A program made the position numbers and the translations under genes. A stretch of 15,128 nt of DNA from Desulfobacterales bacterium (lineage in GTDB: Bacteria; Desulfobacterota; Desulfobacteria; Desulfobacterales; JAUCGF01): assembly GCA_029940345.1 (NCBI GenBank), contig JAOZRC010000050.1, positions 1 to 15,128 on the forward strand. Reading direction: 5' to 3'. The notes beneath the pieces were generated by a model. The model was not told the DNA's origin, did no database searches, and saw only the letters and a program-made list of their open reading frames with translations. Positions 10,686-15,128 of this stretch are shown one piece after another. Numbering within the stretch: the stretch's first letter is position 1; the number at the start of each line of letters is the position of its first letter.

Positions 10686-10698
10686 AAGTTTCCAATCT

Positions 10699-11079
10699 TT
10701 ACTTCAATTCTACTTGAGCACCGACATCTTCTAATTGAGCTTTAATTTTTTCGGCATCTTCTTTGGCAATTCCTTCTTTTACAGGGGAAGGTACATTATC
10801 CACAAGTGCCTTGGCATCCTTCAAACCAAGGCCCGTAATCGCGCGAACTTCCTTAATCACTTGAATCTTTTTATCCCCAAAAGTGTTGAGAATAACGTCG
10901 AATTCAGTTTGTTCGACTTTTTCTTCTTCTTGGTCACCACCACCAGGAGCCATCATTGCCATGGGGGCGGCTGCTGAAACGCCAAATTTTTCTTCCATCT
11001 CTTTGACTAATTCGGATAATTCAAGAACCGACATGTTTGAAATGAACTCAATTACATCATCTTTACTAATATCTGCCAT
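10699..11079 (-). CDS. rplL: 50S ribosomal protein L7/L12
   Basis: L12 is the multicopy stalk protein that recruits GTPase factors (EF-Tu, EF-G, IF2, RF3). The 126-residue product shows the N-terminal dimerisation domain ([20 protein letters not shown], residues 16-35), an Ala/Met/Gly-rich and acidic hinge (about 36-58) and the globular C-terminal domain. That domain includes [20 protein letters not shown] (58-77) and [20 protein letters not shown] (83-102), the latter carrying the factor-binding helix. The ATG has an excellent ribosome-binding site (GGAGG, 6 nt). A 199-nt AT-rich spacer separates it from rplJ, unusually long for this pair. That leaves room for an internal promoter that could help reach the higher dose of L12 over L10, but I see no convincing one. 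Confidence 0.98.
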   Translation of the reverse strand: MADISKDDVIEFISNMSVLELSELVKEMEEKFGVSAAAPMAMMAPGGGDQEEEKVEQTEFDVILNTFGDKKIQVIKEVRAITGLGLKDAKALVDNVPSPVKEGIAKEDAEKIKAQLEDVGAQVELK

Positions 11080-11278
11080 TTTTTCCTCCGATTTTACTTT
11101 ATTTAAGGCAGTACGCTATTAAGCTATACTTTTTCATAAATTAAATAGCATAAATCAATTTTTTCAACCAATTGAAAATAATTTCATTTTTTATGATATT
11201 AATTATCAGAACATCTATAACATTATTAACAGACTGCTTCAGACCATTTTAATTTAAATAACACCTCTGCAAGCGCCC

Positions 11279-11812
11279 TCAACTCAACGTTTCAGCACTC
11301 TCTTTTTGTTCTTTTATAGCTGTTAACACATTGAGGAACTGGGATGTGACACCACTAAGAACACGCACCAATGCTGACGGAACTCCGTTCATTGTCGAAA
11401 GCAATTGACCGAGAAGTATCTCTCGTGACGGAAGCGCCGAAAGCGCCTTGATAGCTGCCAGGTCCAGGATATTACCGTCCATAACACCGATTTTAATTTC
11501 AAGCGCTTTATTTTCTTTGGCAAAATCCATTAAAATTTTTGCCGGTGCAACCGGGTCATCCTCACAATATGCAACTCCGCTAGGCCCTTTAAAATAATCT
11601 TTGATTACATCGACATTCGTACTCTCAGAGGCTCTGACAAGTAACGAATTTTTAACGACTCTGTATTGAACACCGCCCTCTCTGAGTTTGCGGCGCAACG
11701 CATTTATCGTTGTTACGTCAAGCCCTTTGTAGTCAGTTAAAATAACAATCTGCGCTTTTGTAAAGTTAGCATGCATAGCTGCAACGATACTTTTTTTCTG
11801 TTTGATATTCAT
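11279..11812 (-). CDS. rplJ: 50S ribosomal protein L10
   Basis: L10 anchors L12 dimers to 23S rRNA at the stalk base. The 177-residue product is of family length. It opens MNIKQKKSIVAAMHANFTKA and has the conserved block GLDVTTINALRRKLREGGVQ near residues 30-49, then VVKNSLLVRAS near residues 53-63. The helical C-terminal tail that binds L12 follows. The ATG at 11810-11812 has an AAGGG ribosome-binding site about 8 nt upstream. The 306-bp spacer before it contains an L10-leader RNA, through which the L10-L12 complex is known in E. coli and Bacillus to regulate its own synthesis. Confidence 0.97.
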   Translation of the reverse strand: MNIKQKKSIVAAMHANFTKAQIVILTDYKGLDVTTINALRRKLREGGVQYRVVKNSLLVRASESTNVDVIKDYFKGPSGVAYCEDDPVAPAKILMDFAKENKALEIKIGVMDGNILDLAAIKALSALPSREILLGQLLSTMNGVPSALVRVLSGVTSQFLNVLTAIKEQKESAETLS

Positions 11813-11837
11813 TTCTATCGCCCTTTATATAAAATTT

Positions 11838-11964
11838 AGGTATAACTGGCGAACACCTCCTTTCGTCTTGTTAAAAACCGAAGGTATAGATCAGGCATTG
11901 TCCTATCTCGGTAGGTTGGCGCAGCCAGTTAAACACAATCCTGTGTACCTACGGTCTTTGACAG
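11838..11964 (-). ncRNA. L10 leader (ribosomal protein autoregulatory element)
   Basis: The rplJ leader reads GTCAAAGACCGTAGGT ... ACCTACCGAGA, the signature of the L10 leader. GTAGGT (plus 11947-11952) pairs with ACCTAC (11911-11916) and closes a junction with two hairpins: ACACA/TGTGT (11933-11946) and TGGC/GCCA (11917-11927). The unpaired AGACC and GAGATAG elements are in their usual places. In the family, the L10-(L12)n complex binds here and reduces rplJ-rplL expression. A second fold is possible: AACTGGC (plus 11924-11930) is complementary to GCCAGTT (11844-11850), so the downstream segment could compete with the binding fold. Confidence 0.85.
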
Positions 11965-12033
11965 AAAACATAATTGGTATTAGATTTTAGTTTGGAATTT
12001 GAAATAAAATTGAGGATTAGGCATTACATCTTG

Positions 12034-12061
12034 ATTTTACGCAAGGGAGAATTGGAAACAA
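12034..12061 (-). promoter_or_regulatory. Weak promoter candidate upstream of the L10 leader
   Basis: Minus strand TTGTTT (plus 12056-12061), 16 bp, then TAAAAT (12034-12039). The -10 matches five of six positions and the -35 only three. The location between rplA and the L10 leader is where E. coli has its rplJ promoter. AT-rich sequence makes chance matches common. Confidence 0.35.
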
Positions 12062-12085
12062 ACCCGATTCTTTTCCAGTATACAT

Positions 12086-12107
12086 CAATTTCCCAATTTC
12101 CAATTTC
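12086..12107. repeat. CAATTTC heptamer triplet after rplA
   Basis: Three CAATTTC units at 12086-12092, 12094-12100 and 12101-12107, one extra C between the first two. An approximate inverted partner GAATTGGAAA lies at 12049-12058. The same heptamer recurs in both arms of the hairpin before secE (14318-14382), so this is a shared repeat family rather than an isolated coincidence. Confidence 0.7.
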
Positions 12108-12118
12108 TATTCCCTGGC

Positions 12119-12823
12119 TTATTTCATCAGTTCACGAACACTATTCGTATCAATCCTTACACCAGGTCCCATGGTTGTTGAAATGGCAAGTCCTTTGATA
12201 TAGACTCCTTTGCTTACAGCAGGTTTCAAACGAACAATCACCTCTAAAAAGGCCATCATATTCTCAACCAGTTTTTCAACTCCGAATGAGACTTTTCCCA
12301 TCGTAGCATGAACGATCCCTGTTTTTTCAACACGAAAATCAATTTTACCCGCTTTAAGCTCTTCAACCGCTTTGGCGACATCAAAAGTAACCGTACCGGT
12401 TTTGGCATTGGGCATAAGCCCGCGAGGGCCCAACAAACGCCCAATTTTCCCTACCAAACCCATCACATCGGGTGTAGCTACAGCTTTATCAAATTGAAAC
12501 CAACCTTCTTTGATCTTATCAATTAATTCGATATGGCCAACATAATCAGCGCCGGCTTCAAGTGCTTCTTTTTCTTTATCGCCCTTAGCAAACACAATGA
12601 CCGTCACATCTTTACCAATACCGTTTGGTAAAACAACCGTTCCCCGAACCATCTGCTCAGCATGTCGTGGGTCAACGCCAAGACGAACAGCAATATCAAC
12701 CGATTCATCAAAGCGTACAAATGATGCATCTATCACTTTTTTAACGTAATCGCTAAATTCGGCTCCGTCTGCAGTTTCTAATTTGCTTCTGGCATTTAAA
12801 TATTTTTTTCCCCGTTTTGGCAT
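12119..12823 (-). CDS. rplA: 50S ribosomal protein L1
   Basis: L1 forms the mobile stalk that binds 23S rRNA near the E site and helps release deacylated tRNA. The 234-residue product is the usual bacterial length. It begins [14 protein letters not shown] and contains [20 protein letters not shown] near residues 59-78, the hallmark [16 protein letters not shown] at about residues 131-146, and the closing [15 protein letters not shown]. The ATG at 12821-12823 sits 24 nt after the rplK stop, so the two are almost certainly translated from one mRNA. In E. coli L1 represses rplK-rplA by binding the rplK leader; an equivalent site could not be confirmed here. Confidence 0.98.
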   Translation of the reverse strand: MPKRGKKYLNARSKLETADGAEFSDYVKKVIDASFVRFDESVDIAVRLGVDPRHAEQMVRGTVVLPNGIGKDVTVIVFAKGDKEKEALEAGADYVGHIELIDKIKEGWFQFDKAVATPDVMGLVGKIGRLLGPRGLMPNAKTGTVTFDVAKAVEELKAGKIDFRVEKTGIVHATMGKVSFGVEKLVENMMAFLEVIVRLKPAVSKGVYIKGLAISTTMGPGVRIDTNSVRELMK

Positions 12824-12847
12824 CTTTCGTTTCCACTCCTTTTCTTT

Positions 12848-13270
12848 TTAACCCACTTCGATTCCCATACTTCTTGCCGTGCCCGCTATAATTTTGCAGG
12901 CTGCATCCATATCGTTGGCATTCAAGTCAACCATCTTCATAGAAGCAATTTCTTCCACCTGTTGGCGCGTCACCTTACCGACGCGTTCACGTTTCGGGTC
13001 TCCGGCACCTTTGGCAATCTTAGCGGCTTTTTTTAATAAAATCGCAGCCGGCGGAGTTTTAGTGATAAACGTGAAAGTTCTGTCCTGATATATTGTCAGG
13101 ACAACAGGTATGACCATCCCCTCATCATTAGCAGTGCGCGCATTAAACGCCTTGCAAAAATCCATGATATTAACACCATGCTGTCCTAAGGCAGGACCTA
13201 TCGGGGGGGATGGATTTGCCTTACCCGCGGGAACCTGCAACTTTACTAACGCCATTATTTTTTTGGCCAT
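12848..13270 (-). CDS. rplK: 50S ribosomal protein L11
   Basis: L11 binds the GTPase-associated centre of 23S rRNA and, in many bacteria, is needed for RelA activation and thiostrepton action. The 140-residue product has the N-terminal block [20 protein letters not shown] (9-28) with the proline-rich element contacted by thiostrepton, then [18 protein letters not shown]. The C-terminal rRNA-binding domain includes [15 protein letters not shown] near residues 71-85 and ends [11 protein letters not shown]. The ATG at 13268-13270 matches the conserved N-terminus and has AAGG close upstream. It follows nusG by 70 nt and is closely linked to rplA. Confidence 0.98.
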   Translation of the reverse strand: MAKKIMALVKLQVPAGKANPSPPIGPALGQHGVNIMDFCKAFNARTANDEGMVIPVVLTIYQDRTFTFITKTPPAAILLKKAAKIAKGAGDPKRERVGKVTRQQVEEIASMKMVDLNANDMDAACKIIAGTARSMGIEVG

Positions 13271-13292
13271 TTGCCTTTTTCTCCATCTTTAA

Positions 13293-13335
13293 AAGTACAG
13301 GATTTCAGATTTCACCTAAAGATCACTCCGTACTT
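13293..13335. repeat. GATTTCA heptamer dimer inside a short inverted repeat, nusG-rplK spacer
   Basis: GATTTCA occurs twice in tandem at 13301-13314. Around it, AAGTACAGGA (13293-13302) and TCCGTACTT (13327-13335) are inverted with one bulged base, giving a 9-bp stem in the nusG-rplK message. There is no T-run. A processing hairpin or an L1/L11 regulatory structure is possible but not shown. Confidence 0.5.
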
Positions 13336-13340
13336 CCACT

Positions 13341-13871
13341 TTATAGCTTGGAAACTTGAACGAACTCCAATTCGACAGGAGTAGAACGTCCAAAAATACT
13401 AACTAAAACTCTGATTTTACCCTTTTCGGGATTCACTTCATCCACTACGCCGTTGAAATTCGTAAACGGACCGTCAATTACGCGTATCTCATCTCCGATT
13501 TCAAATAAATACTTGGGCTTGGGTTTCAATTTGCCCGCTTCCATGTGGTCTAAAATCCGACTTGCCTCCTGCTCAGTCAAAGGTGTCGGTTTTTCACGTC
13601 CGCCAAGAAACCCAGTAACTTTAGCAGTGCTATTTATAATATGCCATGTTTCATTATTCAAGTGCATATTAACGAGAATATAACCGGGATAAAATTTACG
13701 TGAAGATTCCTTTCTTTTACCGTTCACCAGCTCCACAACCTGTTCCGTTGGTACGATAATCTCTCCGAATTTATCCGAGCAAGAAGAAACGGCCATACGT
13801 TCTTCAAGAGCCACTTTTACTTTGTTTTCAAAACCCGAGTAGACATGCACAATATACCACTTTTTTGCCAC
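13341..13871 (-). CDS. nusG: Transcription elongation/antitermination factor NusG
   Basis: NusG binds the polymerase clamp, suppresses pausing and links RNA polymerase to Rho or to ribosomal S10. The 176-residue product has the NGN domain (about 1-110), opening MAKKWYIVHVYSGFENKVK and containing RKFYPGYILVNM, TAKVTGFLGG and PTPLTEQEASRIL. The KOW domain (about 122-176) includes GDEIRVIDGPFTNFNGVVDE and VSIFGRSTPVELEF. The start is GTG at 13869-13871, the only one giving the family N-terminus, with GGA about 10 nt upstream. It lies 13 nt after secE, the classical secE-nusG pairing. Confidence 0.98.
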   Translation of the reverse strand: MAKKWYIVHVYSGFENKVKVALEERMAVSSCSDKFGEIIVPTEQVVELVNGKRKESSRKFYPGYILVNMHLNNETWHIINSTAKVTGFLGGREKPTPLTEQEASRILDHMEAGKLKPKPKYLFEIGDEIRVIDGPFTNFNGVVDEVNPEKGKIRVLVSIFGRSTPVELEFVQVSKL

Positions 13872-13884
13872 TGGTCAGATATCC

Positions 13885-14298
13885 TTAATTACTATGAAGA
13901 ACCAATCGAATAATGCCGGCCAATCCGGAATCAATAAAAAAAAGGAACAATGAAATCAGCAACACAAGAATAATAACTACTGTTGATGATCCCATCGTCT
14001 GTTTTCGCGATGGCCACGTCACTTTTTTTAGCTCTATTTTCACTTCACGCAGAAACTGGACTGACAAATCAAGATAGCCCAAAATTTTGCCCCGGTCAAC
14101 ACTACCAGGTTTCTTGGATTGCGGTTTGATTTTAGAGATAGGCAATTTTTTCTTTAAAACGGTGCCGGAATCCGAAAATTGATTGATGCGCTTAACCTCA
14201 CCAGTACCCTTTTCATGCGAGGAAGCAAGCTTGGTTTCGTTTTTTTTCTTTCTTTTTCTTATCCCAGCAGATGTTTTTTTTCTTTGTAATCGGCCCAT
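13885..14298 (-). CDS. secE: Preprotein translocase subunit SecE with long basic N-terminus
   Basis: SecE clamps SecY in the inner-membrane SecYEG channel. The family core is at the C-terminus: FLREVKIELKKVTWPSRKQT at about 82-101, an amphipathic helix and the conserved Pro-Ser hinge, then one membrane span rich in Val, Ile and Leu (about 106-130). The 137-residue form is long for a single-span SecE (often 60-75). The extra length is a Lys/Arg-rich, probably disordered N-terminus starting MGRLQRKKTSAGIRKRKKKN. I chose the ATG at 14296-14298. The frame extends to 14346, but that would read through the spacer hairpin and the added residues do not look like SecE. The ribosome-binding site is weak (GAG about 8 nt upstream). 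Confidence 0.93.
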   Translation of the reverse strand: MGRLQRKKTSAGIRKRKKKNETKLASSHEKGTGEVKRINQFSDSGTVLKKKLPISKIKPQSKKPGSVDRGKILGYLDLSVQFLREVKIELKKVTWPSRKQTMGSSTVVIILVLLISLFLFFIDSGLAGIIRLVLHSN

Positions 14299-14317
14299 TA
14301 TATTCTCGTTGGAAAAA

Positions 14318-14382
14318 GAAATTGGAAATTGACCTGGAGTTGACACGACCGCGTCAACTCCCTTTTTTCAATTTCCAATTTA
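14318..14382. repeat. Two-tier inverted repeat between tRNA-Trp and secE
   Basis: AAATTGGAAATTGA (14319-14332) is the exact reverse complement of TCAATTTCCAATTT (14368-14381). Inside it, GGAGTTGAC (14336-14344) pairs exactly with GTCAACTCC (14353-14361) around an 8-nt loop. The outer arms are heptamer dimers (GAAATTG x2). In the minus-strand transcript the structure begins 11 nt after the tRNA CCA end and is followed by CTTTTTCC, then the secE start. It may be an attenuator or a processing hairpin separating tRNA from mRNA. Confidence 0.75.
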
Positions 14383-14392
14383 CTTTCCAGTA

Positions 14393-14469
14393 TGGCAGGC
14401 CAGGAGGGATTCGAACCCCCAGCACTCGGATTTGGAGTCCGATGCTCTACCAATTAGAGCTACTGGCCT
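14393..14469 (-). tRNA. trpT: tRNA-Trp (anticodon CCA)
   Basis: A full 77-nt cloverleaf with encoded CCA. The acceptor stem is AGGCCAG/CTGGCCT. The D arm is GCTC/GAGC with loop TAATTGGTA. The anticodon stem TCGGA/TCCGA encloses CTCCAAA, giving anticodon CCA for UGG codons. The T arm is GGGGG/CCCTC with TTCGAAT. The discriminator is G, as expected for bacterial tryptophan tRNA. Its place between tuf and secE is a widely conserved gene order. It is probably cut from a transcript that includes secE, since only 94 nt separate them. Confidence 0.97.
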
Positions 14470-14489
14470 GTAAAATACAGATTTATTTG

Positions 14490-14500
14490 ATATTATATAA
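14490..14500 (-). promoter_or_regulatory. Possible -10 element upstream of tRNA-Trp
   Basis: TATAAT on the minus strand (plus 14492-14497), 23 nt before the tRNA. A correctly spaced -35 is not convincing; TTGCGA lies 21 bp upstream, too far. It could start the trpT-secE-nusG transcript, but the sequence is AT-rich. Confidence 0.3.
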
Positions 14501-14669
14501 CCCGTTTGTCATATATTCTCGCAAACTATAAAAATCATTGTCATTTAAATCGCAGTTGCAATTTTATCGGTTTTAATGATTTCATCATATTACAGAGTGC
14601 TTTAGTATTTTGCACTATCAAGTATACAAAATGTGAGTTGCCCAACAAACAATTATTCAGTATTCCGTG

Positions 14670-14819
14670 CTACTTAGTTTCCTTGTGCTGAGTATGTTTG
14701 CAACAAAAGCGACAATACTTACTAAATATCAGTTTATCAGGTGTAGAGCGTTTATTTTTGGTGGTAGAATAGTTTCTGTTTTTGCATTCTACGCACGCAA
14801 GTGTAACAATGATTCTCAC
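14670..14819 (-). CDS. rpmG: 50S ribosomal protein L33, zinc-binding type
   Basis: L33 is a small protein near the 50S E site. The 49-residue product reads [20 protein letters not shown] at the start and [15 protein letters not shown] at the end. It keeps both CxxC pairs (C9/C12 and C36/C39), so it is the zinc-coordinating (C+) form. The motif KNRNY-TTKNK is diagnostic. The frame is open for 11 more codons upstream, but the GTG at 14817-14819 gives the normal family N-terminus and has GGGG about 9 nt upstream. The order tuf-rpmG-trpT-secE is a common bacterial arrangement. About 200 AT-rich bases separate it from tRNA-Trp. Confidence 0.93.
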   Translation of the reverse strand: MRIIVTLACVECKNRNYSTTKNKRSTPDKLIFSKYCRFCCKHTQHKETK

Positions 14820-15035
14820 CTTATTATTCCCCTTCCCTCTTCCGGCAGACACCTAAATCAAATACGTTCATTTTACACTAAACATATCGGCACATACTTG
14901 GCATCCCTTTTCATTTTGCCGTTGGCACACCAAATTACAATTCGAACCTACCTGACATCGTCGTACATTTTTTAGTTCCTGTGCAAAGACTTTAAGATAG
15001 CCAGCCTACATTATCAATTTAATGTCTTCATATCC

Positions 15036-15061
15036 TTCCGGGCCGAAATACGACCCGGGAA
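15036..15061 (-). terminator. Hairpin after tuf, possible terminator
   Basis: TTCCCGGGTCG pairs with CGGCCCGGAA in the transcript, about 10 pairs with one C-C mismatch and a small loop, starting 13 nt after the tuf stop. There is no following T-run, so it may be a stability hairpin rather than an intrinsic terminator. Confidence 0.35.
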
Positions 15062-15074
15062 CCGGAGAATTTAA

Positions 15075-15128
15075 TCATTCAACAATTTCGCTCACCACAC
15101 CGGCGCCAACCGTTCTGCCGCCCTCCCG
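15075..15128 (-). CDS. tuf: Elongation factor Tu, C-terminal fragment (gene runs off the window)
   Basis: The last 17 codons and stop of a tuf gene: REGGRTVGAGVVSEIVE then TGA. The REGGRTVGAG.V.EI. ending of domain 3 is specific to bacterial EF-Tu. The reading frame enters from beyond the right edge. Position upstream of rpmG-trpT-secE makes this the 'tufB-type' copy. The copy at 1-124 is the 'tufA-type' one of the str group. The two fragments do not overlap in sequence, so identity between the copies cannot be judged here. Confidence 0.95.
   Translation of the reverse strand, partial: REGGRTVGAGVVSEIVE

Noticed and set aside
11080..11278. Internal promoter or attenuator between rplJ and rplL
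   Set aside because: TTGAAA and TTTAAT can be paired at 16 bp, but the spacer is so AT-rich that such matches are expected by chance, and no clear hairpin with a T-run was found.
14299..14346. N-terminal extension of secE by 16 codons
   Set aside because: It would run through the hairpin spacer and lacks SecE-like character; the ATG at 14298 begins the basic MGRLQRKK sequence.
14853..15035. Additional small gene between tuf and rpmG
   Set aside because: Only AT-rich sequence without a credible start, ribosome-binding site or recognised motif was seen. Plus-strand frames here overlap rpmG antisense.

Overview
The window is a bacterial transcription/translation supercluster read entirely from the minus strand. 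In transcription order it runs: 3' end of a tuf gene, rpmG, tRNA-Trp(CCA), secE, nusG, rplK, rplA, rplJ, rplL, rpoB, rpoC, rpsL, rpsG, then the 5' end of a second tuf gene. Every protein is recognisable from conserved motifs. Coding sequence is moderate in GC and spacers are AT-rich. Both RNA polymerase large subunits are of the Gram-negative type, with the beta SI1/SI2 and beta' SI3 insertion regions. The N-termini of RpoC, RpoB, EF-Tu and SecE resemble, from memory, Desulfobacterota (former Deltaproteobacteria, Desulfobacterales-like). That assignment is an inference; no search was run.

Layout by position: tuf 5' end 1-124; rpsG 278-748; rpsL 823-1194; a 471-bp AT-rich spacer 1195-1665 holding an rpsL promoter, an rpoC terminator candidate and a possible small inverted-repeat element; rpoC 1666-6111; rpoB 6164-10564; rplL 10699-11079; rplJ 11279-11812; a 306-bp spacer with an L10 autoregulatory leader 11813-12118; rplA 12119-12823; rplK 12848-13270; nusG 13341-13871; secE 13885-14298; tRNA-Trp 14393-14469; rpmG 14670-14819; tuf 3' end 15075-15128.

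The genes work together. EF-Tu, S7, S12, L1, L10, L11, L12 and L33 build and serve the ribosome. RpoB and RpoC form the polymerase core. NusG couples polymerase, ribosome and Rho. SecE is part of the SecYEG translocon. The usual fusA between rpsG and tuf is absent, and the window begins and ends inside the two tuf copies.

The most unusual feature is inside rpoC. A net 107-residue insertion, measured against E. coli by the offset of the zinc and trigger-loop residues, sits after the catalytic NADFDGD loop. It reads like a parvulin (PpiC/SurA-type) peptidyl-prolyl isomerase domain built into the polymerase. RpoB has its own extra segment of about 90 residues in the SI1 region. At the DNA level, at least five spacers carry tandem heptamer repeats, several arranged as inverted pairs, including a run just upstream of the rpoB ribosome-binding site.
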